Position numbers and translations under genes: made by a program. Positions 8,290-17,808 of a stretch of DNA of 64,000 bases are shown piece after piece. Below the pieces are notes generated by a model that made no database searches, was not told the DNA's origin, and saw only the letters and a program-made list of their open reading frames with translations. The stretch covers positions 1-64,000 of the forward strand of contig CASEYY010000041.1 of NCBI GenBank assembly GCA_949292335.1, read 5' to 3'. Each line of letters starts with the position of its first letter. The first letter of the stretch is position 1. Source of the DNA: an uncultured Pseudomonadota bacterium. Its GTDB lineage: Bacteria > Pseudomonadota > Alphaproteobacteria > RF32 > CAG-239.

Positions 8290-9780
8290 CTATCTCTTGG
8301 AAACTATCTCATAACCGGAATTGGCATCGGCTAACGAATTGGCATAGGCAAAGTCATTTGAAGTGAGTGAGTGTATGCGATAGATAGTCTCTCCGGGTTC
8401 TACCAAATCACCGACTTTTTTCAACAAATCAAGTCCGGCTCCGGGGTATTGTGAAGCTCCGGCCATAACGCCAATTTTGTTTATTTGATAATTGTCTATA
8501 CTCTCAACCACACCGGATCGCGAAGAAACAATATCGCGAGTTAAATGTCCGAGTTGAGCTTGCGGAGCTTTACCTTGGGCATAAATTATTCTGTTTAGGC
8601 TTTCTAAAGCTCGACCGGAAGTTAATATCTCTTTGGCTACATGATAACCCTGCCCACCCCTGAGTTTGGGGTCAAACTCCAATATGCGACCGGCTAAAAA
8701 TAATGATTTTTCCAACAAATCTTGCGGAGCATCTTCTTTGTTACGCAATATCTTCATGACATCACGTGCCTCTAAAATGGCTCCGACACCATTGCCTACC
8801 GGTTCGCTACCGTCAGTAATTACCGCATCTATTTCTAAAGAAAGCATATCGCCGATGTACTCGACCATTTTGCGTATGCGCATGGCTTCGTTGGTGGTCT
8901 TTATTCGCGAGGACGGTCCTACCGGAATATCAAGAACCAAGTGCGTTACTCCGGCAGCTAATTTGATTGCCAAAACGGAGGATACTATATGTTGCTGTTG
9001 CGTTATGCCGAGAGACTTTTCTACTGCGGAAACTATCTTACTGGCCGTGGCTATCGGTAAAGAATTATAATCAACAATCGCCCCGCGGCATTCTTTTATC
9101 ATCTTTTTTAGTTTGCTCTCGCCCATATCCACATTGGCCAAAACCGAAAATGTATCGGCAACTCCGGCACAAGAAGTCAGAGAACGAGCCGCAGTTTTGG
9201 GAATCGGTAAGCCGTATGCCGAAACTATTGCCGTGATTATGATATCTGTTTTATTGCCGGGAACTCCTCCAAGACAATGATGGTCTACGACTATATTCTC
9301 TTCATCCCAACGAATAATCTCATCTCCGACTAAAGATTCGGTCAATGACAAAACCTCGGATGCCGTCATAAATGAGCCGGAAGCTACCAAAAATGAAGCT
9401 ATATCCATATTGGAATACCTGCCGGCCACTATATCTTTCATAACCATTGAATATTCATTGGAAGATAATATATTGCCAGATATTTTGCGTTGCAGGGCTC
9501 CGGACGATGTCGGAGGGCCGGCCATGCTTATGGTTATGTTGGCTCCTTCGGGTAAATTTACCTTGGCAAAGGCTTCGTTATTAAGCCCGATTTCGCTGGT
9601 TTTTAATATACTGTCGTCTTCGACTATCTCCAAAAAAGCATAAACCGGTACGGCTCCGCCATGTATTTCGACCTTGGTGAGACCCTTGATTTCATCAAGT
9701 TTGTAGGTATCACAATCTTTATGCAGATATACAATGTTTTCGTTAAATGAATTTATGTTGATGTGTTTAATCGATAACAT
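8290..9780 (-). CDS. Putative thymidine phosphorylase (type 2 / AMP-phosphorylase-like)
   Basis: 496 residues, the length of the archaeal-type/type 2 thymidine phosphorylase family rather than the ~440 residues of E. coli DeoA. It would cleave thymidine (or a related nucleoside or nucleotide) with phosphate to base plus sugar-1-phosphate in the cytosol. An N-terminal extension (1-~85) precedes the phosphorylase core, which contains the glycine-rich GGVPGNKTD motif near 170 and GPSSRIKTTNEA near 290. Whether the substrate is a nucleoside or AMP cannot be decided from sequence alone. It is the last gene of a minus-strand run after accD (45-base gap). Confidence 0.85.
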   Translation of the reverse strand: MLSIKHININSFNENIVYLHKDCDTYKLDEIKGLTKVEIHGGAVPVYAFLEIVEDDSILKTSEIGLNNEAFAKVNLPEGANITISMAGPPTSSGALQRKISGNILSSNEYSMVMKDIVAGRYSNMDIASFLVASGSFMTASEVLSLTESLVGDEIIRWDEENIVVDHHCLGGVPGNKTDIIITAIVSAYGLPIPKTAARSLTSCAGVADTFSVLANVDMGESKLKKMIKECRGAIVDYNSLPIATASKIVSAVEKSLGITQQQHIVSSVLAIKLAAGVTHLVLDIPVGPSSRIKTTNEAMRIRKMVEYIGDMLSLEIDAVITDGSEPVGNGVGAILEARDVMKILRNKEDAPQDLLEKSLFLAGRILEFDPKLRGGQGYHVAKEILTSGRALESLNRIIYAQGKAPQAQLGHLTRDIVSSRSGVVESIDNYQINKIGVMAGASQYPGAGLDLLKKVGDLVEPGETIYRIHSLTSNDFAYANSLADANSGYEIVSKR

Positions 9781-9825
9781 GACTCTTCTCTTTTAGATCT
9801 CGGACAAACCGATTATGACACGACT

Positions 9826-10671
9826 TTAGCGATTTAACAACAGTTTTAGTATTTTTATGAGTTTGTTTCGCAACTCGGTTCGATTAACGACAATGTCAAT
9901 CATACCGTGAGTTTGCAAATATTCGGCTTTTTGAAACCCTTCCGGTAACTGTTCGCGAATCGTCTGTTCTATAACTCTGGCTCCGGCAAAGCCGATTACG
10001 CTTCCTTTCTCGGCAATATTAATGTCTCCTAACATGGCAAACGATGCCGAAACTCCGCCGGTGGTGGGATCGGTCATTACCGAAATGTATGGTATTCCTT
10101 TTTCTTTGAGCTGATTAATTGCCGCCGTGGTGCGAGCCATTTGCATCAGAGACAATATCCCTTCCTGCATTCTGGCTCCGCCGGAAGCCGATATTGCCAC
10201 AAACGGACTTTTGGTCTTGAATGCAAACTCAGCTCCGCGTACAATCCCCTCGCCGACTGCTGTGCCCATTGAACCGCCCATAAAACTAAAATCAAGAATC
10301 GCCACAACCGTTTTGATACCGCCAATCTCGCCGTAGGCAACAACTATTGCGTCATCCCGGCCGCTCAGTTTTCGGTATGAACGCAGTCGCTCGGTATATC
10401 TTTTGGAATCCTTGAAATTCAGCGGATCATCTTGAAGTTTGGGCAGACTTAGTGTTCTGTATTTGCCGTCATCAAACAACATCTGCAATCTTCTTGTTAT
10501 CGGCAACCGAAGATGATGACCGCAAAACGAGCATATGTAAAAATCTTTTTCCAGCTCTTTATTAAAAAGCATCTGCCCGCATTCGGGACACTTGGTCCAC
10601 AAATTGTCGGACAGCTCTTTGGGTGAGGCTTTTTTTATCTTAGGGCGAACAAAATCGGAAATCCAATTCAT
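9826..10671 (-). CDS. accD: Acetyl-CoA carboxylase carboxyltransferase subunit beta
   Basis: 281 residues. It forms the carboxyltransferase with AccA and moves CO2 from carboxybiotin to acetyl-CoA, the first committed step of fatty-acid synthesis. The N-terminal zinc ribbon is intact (C28, C31, C47, C50). The crotonase-fold core includes SASGGARMQEG and a PTTGGVSASFAMLGD stretch. The ATG overlaps the stop of lapA by 4 bases, implying coupled translation. The partner accA lies 2 kb upstream on the same strand. In relatives trpFBA usually sits between lapA and accD and folC follows; neither is present here. Confidence 0.97.
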   Translation of the reverse strand: MNWISDFVRPKIKKASPKELSDNLWTKCPECGQMLFNKELEKDFYICSFCGHHLRLPITRRLQMLFDDGKYRTLSLPKLQDDPLNFKDSKRYTERLRSYRKLSGRDDAIVVAYGEIGGIKTVVAILDFSFMGGSMGTAVGEGIVRGAEFAFKTKSPFVAISASGGARMQEGILSLMQMARTTAAINQLKEKGIPYISVMTDPTTGGVSASFAMLGDINIAEKGSVIGFAGARVIEQTIREQLPEGFQKAEYLQTHGMIDIVVNRTELRNKLIKILKLLLNR

Positions 10672-11075
10672 TCGCTTGTCTCCGCCGTGTCATCTTTTGA
10701 AGATTTAAAAAGGCCTTTAAACTTTTCCTTAAACGATTTCTTTTCCTCAGTCGGTACAATATTCTTTAGGTTTTCGATATTATCTTGCAGGCCTTCAACC
10801 TCTTTAACCAGCTTTTCTTGTTCTTTGGACAGCTTTTTGTTTTGTTTCTTTTGCTGACGCAAGGCTGAACGAACCGGCGAATATGACAGCCAGGTAAAGA
10901 ACCAACCGAAAATATAACCCATAAGCAGTAAAAAGACTATGGCTACACTAAGTGAAACGGTGATTTCCACTCCCGTGGGCCATAGGCTGAAAACTGCCAT
11001 ATCATTATTTACGAAAGCAAACACCAGAATAATAAATATCAAAGGTAGACCGATAAGTACTCTGATAAATCCCAT
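10668..11075 (-). CDS. lapA: LapA-domain inner-membrane protein (DUF1049)
   Basis: 135 residues. Two transmembrane helices (about 3-22 and 42-64), the second ending in GWFFTWLSYSP, are followed by a Lys/Glu/Gln-rich coiled coil (about 70-105) and a charged tail. This is the layout of the lipopolysaccharide assembly protein A family; in E. coli LapA works with LapB to control LpxC turnover. The alphaproteobacterial homologue next to ihfB has less certain function. It lies 41 bases after ihfB and overlaps accD by 4 bases. Confidence 0.85.
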   Translation of the reverse strand: MGFIRVLIGLPLIFIILVFAFVNNDMAVFSLWPTGVEITVSLSVAIVFLLLMGYIFGWFFTWLSYSPVRSALRQQKKQNKKLSKEQEKLVKEVEGLQDNIENLKNIVPTEEKKSFKEKFKGLFKSSKDDTAETSE

Positions 11076-11116
11076 GGTGTTTGCTCCTTGTTAAATATGT
11101 GACAATAACTTTAGAA

Positions 11117-11398
11117 CTATTTTTTGTTTAATGATTCAAACAACTGTTTACCGGTTTTAAAATGCGGTATTTTGCGTTCGTCTACTTTTACCTGCTCACC
11201 GGTACGCGGATTTTTGGCTAACCGAGGGCTGCGAGTGCGAACCGAAAAAGCTCCGAAGCCTCTGAACTCAACTCTGTCACCGCGGGACAAGGCGTCAATT
11301 ATCGAATCGAAAACCACCGCAACAATGCGTTCAACATCTTTCATGGTTAAATGCGGGTTTTTGGCGGCGATTTTTTCAATTAATTCTGATCTGGTCAC
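11117..11398 (-). CDS. ihfB: Integration host factor subunit beta
   Basis: 93 residues, typical for the HU/IHF family. The opening [16 protein letters not shown] is diagnostic for IHF-beta, and the DNA-binding arm ([21 protein letters not shown]) with the intercalating-proline NPRTG motif is intact. With IhfA it bends DNA sharply at specific sites and shapes promoters and recombination complexes. The position before lapA is conserved across Alphaproteobacteria. It is preceded by a T/A-rich region and the rmuC terminator, so it likely has its own promoter. Confidence 0.95.
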   Translation of the reverse strand: MTRSELIEKIAAKNPHLTMKDVERIVAVVFDSIIDALSRGDRVEFRGFGAFSVRTRSPRLAKNPRTGEQVKVDERKIPHFKTGKQLFESLNKK

Positions 11399-11457
11399 TT
11401 TTTTATTCCTTTTTAATTTAGTTAAACATTTCTTATTTTATCAATATATCAAATTTA

Positions 11458-11484
11458 CAAAAAGCCAAGGGATATTTTCCCTTT
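11458..11484 (-). terminator. Terminator of rmuC
   Basis: Arms AAGGGA (11467-11472) and TCCCTT (11478-11483) enclose a 5-base loop. On the minus strand GGCTTTTTG follows. It lies 13 bases past the rmuC stop and separates accA-rmuC from ihfB-lapA-accD. Confidence 0.7.
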
Positions 11485-11496
11485 TATCCAAAGCTT

Positions 11497-12627
11497 TTAC
11501 TCCTTGCCGGATAAATGCTCCAAGGCTTGAGTATTTCCTTCGCCAAGCTCTATATCTTCTATTTTTTGAATCCGACGCGAGATTTTGCCTGAGGATATTT
11601 TGATGGAATCGATATCCTCTCCGGCCTGTTTAAAATGCTTTGACAAGTTCTCGACCCTGTCATCAAGCCTGGTGACATCTTCCATCAAAACCCCGACTTC
11701 TTTTTGAATAATTCCGGCTTGCTCCCGCATATGAGCATCTTTTAACACCGCTCTTACCGTATTTAGAGTTGCCATCAAGGTAGTGGGAGAAACTATCCAA
11801 ACCTTGGCCTTGTAGGAACTTTCGACCACATCAATAAAATTGGCGTGTAACTCCGCATATATCGCTTCGCTGGGCAAAAACATCAAGGCTGATTCCGCAG
11901 TTTCATTTGGAATAATATACTTTTCGGATATATCTTTGATGTGCTTTAAGACCGAAGCCTTAAAAAATCTTTCGGCCTCGATTTTTTCTCTGTCGTTTGA
12001 AGCATTACGCAGAGCATAATAGCTTTCAAGCGGAAACTTGGCATCTATTACTATCGAACCCGGAGGATTGGGCAATTTTAATAAACAATCGGCTTTTTTA
12101 CCGTTGCTCAGCTGATATTGAAAATTATAGACATTGGGCGGTAAAATCGAACTGACCAGGTCGTTAAGCTGTATTTCGCCAAAGGCTCCTCGAGCTTGTT
12201 TGTTGGATAACACCTCTTGCAAAGAAACCACCTGTTCGGACAATGATGATATTTTTTGTTGTGCCACATCTATTTTGGCCAATCTCTCCCTTAAATCCGT
12301 GAGCGTAGCATTGGTCTTAGCCGTAGTTTCGTGCAATCCTTCGCCGACACTTTTGGTTACCGCCAAAAGTTTTTCATCCATAAGCTTAAGCAGAGCCAGC
12401 CTTTGCTCATTTAATGCCGCAAAAAGACGGCTTTGCTCTTGAGCATTTGCCTCTCTTAAGGCGGCCAAACGACCGCTTAGCTCTCCCTGCGACTGCAAGA
12501 AGAGCTCCTTATCTCCGCTTTTTTCCTTACGAAGAAACAGAAATGCCGCATTGCCCGCCGTCAGCAGCAGAACAAAAAAGATTATTAATCCCAAATTTTC
12601 TATGATAAAACTATTCAGATTTTGCAA
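11497..12627 (-). CDS. rmuC: DNA recombination protein RmuC homologue
   Basis: 376 residues. One N-terminal transmembrane helix (about 9-28), a long coiled coil (about 45-140) and the RmuC domain from about 145 ([19 protein letters not shown] and a downstream DAKFPLESY motif with the acidic/Lys residues of a PD-(D/E)XK-like fold). RmuC proteins limit recombination at inverted repeats; a membrane-tethered nuclease role is inferred for the family. The start overlaps the end of accA by 17 bases, so the two are co-transcribed. Confidence 0.93.
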   Translation of the reverse strand: MQNLNSFIIENLGLIIFFVLLLTAGNAAFLFLRKEKSGDKELFLQSQGELSGRLAALREANAQEQSRLFAALNEQRLALLKLMDEKLLAVTKSVGEGLHETTAKTNATLTDLRERLAKIDVAQQKISSLSEQVVSLQEVLSNKQARGAFGEIQLNDLVSSILPPNVYNFQYQLSNGKKADCLLKLPNPPGSIVIDAKFPLESYYALRNASNDREKIEAERFFKASVLKHIKDISEKYIIPNETAESALMFLPSEAIYAELHANFIDVVESSYKAKVWIVSPTTLMATLNTVRAVLKDAHMREQAGIIQKEVGVLMEDVTRLDDRVENLSKHFKQAGEDIDSIKISSGKISRRIQKIEDIELGEGNTQALEHLSGKE

Positions 12628-13600
12628 GATGACGCCCCATTTTCAAAAATTTTTCCGTACGGCGATGCTTTAATTCTTCACCGCTTTGTGTTTCCAGCTC
12701 TTTTAAGTGACGAGCTATGACCGAGCCGACTCTTTTTATGGTTTCTTCTCGGTGCCTCTGAGCCCCTCCGGCCGGTTCGGCAACAATCTCATCAATAACT
12801 CCCAGTCTTCGCAAATCTTGTGCCGTCAGACATAGTGCCTCGGTTGCCTCTTTTACCTTATCGGCCGACCGCCACAATATTGAGGCACAGCCTTCGGGTG
12901 AGATTACCGAATATATTGAATGTTCCAACATTATTATGCGATTGGCCGTGGCAACCGCTATGGCTCCGCCGGAACCTCCTTCGCCGATAACCACTGACAC
13001 AAACGGGACCTTGAGTTTCAAACATCTCTCTATACACGAAGCAATCGCCTGTGCCTGACCTCTTTCTTCGGCTTCAACTCCGGGAAAAGCTCCCGAGGTG
13101 TCAACAAAAGCTATAACCGGCAATTTAAATTTATCGGCCAAATCCATCAGCCTTTGCACTTTACGGTAGCCTTCGGGCTTGGCCATACCAAAATTGTGTT
13201 TGACCCGAGATTCCAAGTCATGCCCTTTTTCCTGGCCAATAACGACAACCGAGCGGCCGTTAAATTTGCCTAACCCGCCGATTATTGCAAAATCTTCGGC
13301 AAAACACCTGTCGCCGCTCAAGTTTTCAAAATCTTCTATCAATAAATTTATGTAATCAATACTATGCGGACGATCCGGATGTCTGGCCACCATTGTCTTC
13401 TGCCAAGGTGTCAATTTAGAATATAGCTGTTTCAATAATCGTTCGGATTTTTGCTGCAGACGAGCAATCTCGCCGTCAATGTTAACACCGTCACCAAGCT
13501 CTATATCCTTGAGGTGTGATATTTTTTCCTCGACTTCCGATATCGCCTTTTCAAACTCTAAACTGACCGTCTTTGCTTCTTCCATATCTTTTCCGTTCAT
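12611..13600 (-). CDS. accA: Acetyl-CoA carboxylase carboxyltransferase subunit alpha
   Basis: 329 residues, slightly longer than the usual ~318. It provides the carboxybiotin side of the carboxyltransferase with AccD. AccA landmarks include [18 protein letters not shown], a [16 protein letters not shown] stretch and the oxyanion-forming [12 protein letters not shown] helical N-terminal domain (1-~75) precedes the crotonase fold. The ATG at 13600 has AAGGAA 6 bases upstream, which favours it over the internal Met6. It is first gene of the accA-rmuC unit. Confidence 0.97.
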   Translation of the reverse strand: MNGKDMEEAKTVSLEFEKAISEVEEKISHLKDIELGDGVNIDGEIARLQQKSERLLKQLYSKLTPWQKTMVARHPDRPHSIDYINLLIEDFENLSGDRCFAEDFAIIGGLGKFNGRSVVVIGQEKGHDLESRVKHNFGMAKPEGYRKVQRLMDLADKFKLPVIAFVDTSGAFPGVEAEERGQAQAIASCIERCLKLKVPFVSVVIGEGGSGGAIAVATANRIIMLEHSIYSVISPEGCASILWRSADKVKEATEALCLTAQDLRRLGVIDEIVAEPAGGAQRHREETIKRVGSVIARHLKELETQSGEELKHRRTEKFLKMGRHLAKSE

Positions 13601-13680
13601 ATATTATTCCTTGTTTTTTATAACATAGCTTTTGCAAAATTGCCAACTCATTTTTCTTTTTGTGTAAGAACTGATAAATG

Positions 13681-13709
13681 TTGTTGGAAAAATTGATATT
13701 TTCTAATAT
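13681..13709 (+). promoter_or_regulatory. Candidate sigma-70 promoter for the 13743 operon
   Basis: TTGTTG (13681-13686) and TAATAT (13704-13709) are 17 bp apart. The -10 box sits inside a small dyad (GATATT with AATATC). AGGGAG follows at 13731-13736. Confidence 0.45.
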
Positions 13710-13742
13710 CATGATGTTATTGCAGATTTTAGGGAGTTGATT

Positions 13743-14942
13743 ATGTTAACTTTTTCTTTGGTGGTCGCCGTTTTCTCTTCTCTGATTTGGCTGGCTTATG
13801 CACTGCGGTTTGTTATTGATTCATTAAACGGAATGTCTTTCTTTGATGCCGGCATTCTTAATGTTTTGCTTTATGTCTTGTTTATCTCTTTGCCTATACT
13901 TCTAATCTGGATTATCTTTGCCTTCGTAAATCAATATATTTACAACAAATCCTTGTCTCGCCAGATGTTTAGACTGTTCGGACAAATGAAAAAAAATCAG
14001 GAATATTCCGACCTCTTGGCCAGAATTATGCTCGAAACCGAACAAAATATCAAAAACTCTTTTGCTCTGAGCCGCTTTGACCTTCTAATTGCCGATATGA
14101 ACGAACTTTTGAGTGAATTCTTAACCAGGGAAAGGCTTTCTTCAATCGACCAAATTGAGCATTTGTGGACTAAGGTGCAAAACGGCGGAAAATGGTCGTT
14201 CGGTAAAGTAGTTATTGAAAATTACAATCAACAACCTAATTTTCAGAAAAAAATACTCGACGATGTATTGGTCGATACTCTGCTGGCAGGTACAATCATG
14301 GAGTTTTGTGCCAGATACCAGACCTTATTGGCTCTGCTTGAAAAACACGATAAAGAACGGGTGCTCCTTAATATCGTTGAAACCGGCGTGTTCGGCAAAG
14401 TATTTGCCATTCTGGCTCCGATCGCCGATCAAGCTCGAAAAAAACGCGAAAACACTCAAGTTACCAAAGAAGAAACTTTAATTGATGAGGAAGTAAAAAC
14501 TCCCATACAAGAGGCTATCAAAGCTTATCAAGCCGAAAAACCGCAGATAAAAGAAAAAGTAAATCAATTTTTCAGCAAATTTACAGCCTTGGGAACGAAA
14601 GAACAGAACAACAATGCCGCTAATGCGGAGCCTGAGGCTAAGGATCCTTTTTCTTTGGCTTTGGAGAGAAGTTTCGGCTCAACTCCGGAACAGCCCGAAA
14701 AACGCGAAGAACCGGTGTTTGATAGTGCAACTTTTATCTCTGCGGAAGAAAACCAAACCGAAGTAGTTATTGAGCCGCAAGATATCGTAAAAAATAACGA
14801 TGTTGGTTTTACCGATACGCAAAAAACTCTGGATACCCTGAGAAAAGAATGGCAAACACCTAAACCGCAACTTAAAGATGAAACAGATAATTTAACCTAC
14901 CCGTTCAGTAGCTGGACCGATGCCGATAATTATCAGAAATAG
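13743..14942 (+). CDS. Unknown two-helix membrane protein with long cytoplasmic tail
   Basis: 399 residues from the ATG at 13743, chosen over an in-frame TTG at 13737 because AGGGAG (13731-13736) is 6 bases before the ATG and abuts the TTG. Two transmembrane helices (about 3-24 and 38-62) are followed by a soluble helical region (to ~260) and a disordered, Glu/Lys/Asn-rich tail that carries a short Pro/Gln repeat. No known family was recognised. The 3' end overlaps the yejA start by 23 bases, so the three genes are probably one operon, but a role in peptide uptake is not shown. Confidence 0.75.
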   Translation: MLTFSLVVAVFSSLIWLAYALRFVIDSLNGMSFFDAGILNVLLYVLFISLPILLIWIIFAFVNQYIYNKSLSRQMFRLFGQMKKNQEYSDLLARIMLETEQNIKNSFALSRFDLLIADMNELLSEFLTRERLSSIDQIEHLWTKVQNGGKWSFGKVVIENYNQQPNFQKKILDDVLVDTLLAGTIMEFCARYQTLLALLEKHDKERVLLNIVETGVFGKVFAILAPIADQARKKRENTQVTKEETLIDEEVKTPIQEAIKAYQAEKPQIKEKVNQFFSKFTALGTKEQNNNAANAEPEAKDPFSLALERSFGSTPEQPEKREEPVFDSATFISAEENQTEVVIEPQDIVKNNDVGFTDTQKTLDTLRKEWQTPKPQLKDETDNLTYPFSSWTDADNYQK

Positions 14943-16728
14943 TTTGCTCGTATTTTGTTTGTGCATTTTTTCTTTAAATGGTTGGGCAAATACCAAAATT
15001 AAAGATGTATTTGCAATCTACGACAAACCTAAATACGAGCAGAATTTTACTCATTTCGATTATGTAAATCCCATGGCTCCCAAAGGCGGAAAATTAACTC
15101 TGCCCGCCTACGGCACCTTTGACAGTTTTAACCCTTTTATATTTAAGGGGATTGCTTTTCCGGAAGCCGCCGAACTTTCTTTGGAAAGTCTTGGTTTTAT
15201 ATCTTCCGACGATCCGATGGCGGTATACCCTTTAATTGCAGAAAAATTTGAAGTGCCGGACGATAAATCTTTTATCGGCTTTTTTATTAATCCAAATGCC
15301 AAATTCGCCAATGGTGAAAAAATTACCGCCGATGATGTTATTTTCAGCTTTAATGCTCTGATTGAAAAAGGGGCTCCGCTCTATAAAATATATTACGCCG
15401 ATGTGGAAAAAGCCGAAAAGCTTGCCGATAATCATGTTAGGTTCTATTTCAAAAAAGAAAGCCAGAACCGCGAATTACCCCTTATCCTCTCACAATTTAA
15501 AATCTTTTCAAAAAAAGATTTCGAGGGTAAAGACTTTGCCACACCTTCGCTTACGCCGCCGTTGGGCAGTGGCCCTTATCAAGTGGAAAATTTTGAAGTA
15601 AACAAGTATGTAACCCTAAAACGCAATCCAAACTATTGGGGGAAGAATATTCCGGTTCGCAGAGGATTTTATAATTTTGATACCGTAAGATATGAGTTTT
15701 ATCAAGACACTACCGTAACCTTGCAAGCACTATTTTCCGGAAATATCGACGCCCGTGACGAATATATTGCTAAAATCTGGGTCAGCGGATATGATAATAA
15801 ACTGGTAAAAGACGGCAAAATTATCAAAGAAGAAATTCCCCACAACAATCCGGCATCTTTACAATTTTTCGGCTTTAATACCAGACTGGATAAATTTTCC
15901 GATCGCAGAGTGCGTGAAGCTATTGCCTTGGCTTTTAATTTCGATTGGGCCAACGAAAAACTTTTCTACAATCAATATCGCAGAATCTACAGCCTCTTCA
16001 GTAATACCGAGCTGGCCGCCTCAGGATTGCCTCAAGGAAAGGAAAAACAAATCTTACAAAAATACAAAACCGATTTGCCAAATGATATTTTTACTTCGCC
16101 GCTCGATTTGCCGGATAATTCGACACCGCAAAAATTACGACAAAATCTTAAAAAAGCCGTTCAACTGCTTAATGAGGCAGGCTACGATTTTGTTGACGGC
16201 AAAATGACCAATCTTAAAACAAACGAACCCTTGGAAATTGAAATACTGGGCAATTCGGCAAATGGAGCCACTTTTACCCGCGTTATGCTGCCGTTTATTG
16301 AAAATTTACGCAAAATCGGAATTAAACTCACTTTCAGAAATTTGGAAGTGAATGTATTTAAAAACCGCTTGGATAATTTTGATTTTGAAATGGCTATTCT
16401 CTCTTTCCGATTAAGCAACCTCCCCGGAAACGAGCAAAAAGAATTGTGGGGCTCGGCTTCGGCCGATGTAAAAGGTTCTTTTAATGTTTTGGGGATTAAA
16501 AACCCTGCCGTCGATGATATTATCAATCAAATCATCAAGGCTCGTGATCAGGAATCTTATCTGGCCGCCGTTAAAGCTCTGGACAGAGTCATAATGAAAG
16601 AATACTACTTTATCCCGAATTGGTATTCTCCGCACGACAGAATTGCTTACAACAACAAGCTGGCTCACCCGAAAACAAAGACCAAAACCGGCGCCGATAT
16701 TCATACTTGGTGGGTAAAGGAGAAATAA
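14920..16728 (+). CDS. yejA: Periplasmic peptide-binding protein of a YejA-type ABC importer
   Basis: 602 residues. The signal peptide spans residues 1-23 (hydrophobic LLVFCLCIFSLNGWA). The family 5 solute-binding fold follows: FANGEKITADDVIFSFNAL near 130, GSGPYQVENF near 215, LKRNPNYWGKNIP near 230 and DRRVREAIALAFNFDW near 325. The length and the FAIYDKPKY N terminus match YejA rather than OppA or DppA. It would capture oligopeptides in the periplasm for the membrane permease encoded next. Its stop codon shares one base with the yejB ATG. Confidence 0.9.
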   Translation: MPIIIRNSLLVFCLCIFSLNGWANTKIKDVFAIYDKPKYEQNFTHFDYVNPMAPKGGKLTLPAYGTFDSFNPFIFKGIAFPEAAELSLESLGFISSDDPMAVYPLIAEKFEVPDDKSFIGFFINPNAKFANGEKITADDVIFSFNALIEKGAPLYKIYYADVEKAEKLADNHVRFYFKKESQNRELPLILSQFKIFSKKDFEGKDFATPSLTPPLGSGPYQVENFEVNKYVTLKRNPNYWGKNIPVRRGFYNFDTVRYEFYQDTTVTLQALFSGNIDARDEYIAKIWVSGYDNKLVKDGKIIKEEIPHNNPASLQFFGFNTRLDKFSDRRVREAIALAFNFDWANEKLFYNQYRRIYSLFSNTELAASGLPQGKEKQILQKYKTDLPNDIFTSPLDLPDNSTPQKLRQNLKKAVQLLNEAGYDFVDGKMTNLKTNEPLEIEILGNSANGATFTRVMLPFIENLRKIGIKLTFRNLEVNVFKNRLDNFDFEMAILSFRLSNLPGNEQKELWGSASADVKGSFNVLGIKNPAVDDIINQIIKARDQESYLAAVKALDRVIMKEYYFIPNWYSPHDRIAYNNKLAHPKTKTKTGADIHTWWVKEK

Positions 16729-17807
16729 TGCGTAATTATATTATCAAGCGAATCTTGCTCATTCCCTTTACTTTGTTGGGTATCTTGGCTCTCAACTTTG
16801 TTATTATTCAATTTGCTCCGGGCGGGCCGGTAGAGCATGTGTTGGCTCAATACCGCGGAATGAACACCGACGCAACCGCGGCAATTTCCGGAAAAGCCGC
16901 TTCCGTGACCGAAACTACCAAAAGTAACTATCAGGGAGCTTCCGGCGTACCGGAAGAGCTGGTCAGAGAGCTTGAAAAACAATTCGGATTTGATAAACCG
17001 CCTTTGGAAAGATTTATTAAAATGGTAAAAGATTATGCGTTGTTTGATTTCGGCAAAAGCTTTTATCAAGACAAATCCGTTGCCAAGCTTATCGCCGAAA
17101 GAATGCCGGTCTCAATTTCTTTGGGGTTGTGGTCAACTCTTATCATCTACCTTATTGCAATTCCATTGGGCGTCAAAAAGGCAGTCCGAGACGGCTCCAA
17201 GTTTGATACGGTAACATCTTTTTTGGTAATTTTGGGGTCGGCAATTCCGGTGTTCTTGTTTGCCGTGTTCTTGATTGTATTTTTTGCCGGCGGTACATAC
17301 TTAAGTTGGTTTCCGCTTAACAATCTGACTTCGGATAACTGGAGTGAGCTTTCTCTTTTGGGGAAAATAGGAGATTATTTCTGGCACTTGGCTTTGCCGG
17401 TGACCGCTATGGTTATCGGCGGTTTTGCCTCTCTTACCATGCTTACCAAAAATTCTTTTCTCGATGAAATCAACAAACAATATGTTTTAACCGCCAGAGC
17501 AAAGGGTTTGAGCGAAAATCAGGTCTTGTACGGTCATGTCTTTCGCAACGCAATGCTTATCGTAATTGCAGGATTCCCTTCGCTCTTGATTAAAATGTTG
17601 TTTACCGGATCTTTGTTGATAGAGGTTATCTTTTCGCTTAATGGGCTGGGGCTTTTGGGGTATCAAGCTATCATGACCAGAGATTATCCGGTAATCTTCG
17701 GCACAATGTATATATTTGCTTTTCTCGGCTTGGTGTTAAAATTAATTTCCGACATAACCTATTCTTTGGTGGACCCGAGAATAAATTTTGAAGCCTCACA
17801 AAACTAA
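16728..17807 (+). CDS. yejB: ABC transporter permease YejB
   Basis: 359 residues from the ATG at 16728 (AAAGGAG upstream); longer in-frame starts inside yejA are not used. The first transmembrane helix (IIKRILLIPFTLLGILALN) and the FAPGGPVEHVLAQYRGM segment match YejB. Five further helices and the binding-protein-dependent transport motif (TARAKGLSENQVLYGHVFRNA, EAA loop for the ATPase) are intact. YejA/B normally work with permease YejE and ATPase YejF. Those do not follow: the next gene, 1 base away, is on the opposite strand. Confidence 0.92.
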   Translation: MRNYIIKRILLIPFTLLGILALNFVIIQFAPGGPVEHVLAQYRGMNTDATAAISGKAASVTETTKSNYQGASGVPEELVRELEKQFGFDKPPLERFIKMVKDYALFDFGKSFYQDKSVAKLIAERMPVSISLGLWSTLIIYLIAIPLGVKKAVRDGSKFDTVTSFLVILGSAIPVFLFAVFLIVFFAGGTYLSWFPLNNLTSDNWSELSLLGKIGDYFWHLALPVTAMVIGGFASLTMLTKNSFLDEINKQYVLTARAKGLSENQVLYGHVFRNAMLIVIAGFPSLLIKMLFTGSLLIEVIFSLNGLGLLGYQAIMTRDYPVIFGTMYIFAFLGLVLKLISDITYSLVDPRINFEASQN

Positions 17808-17808
17808 A

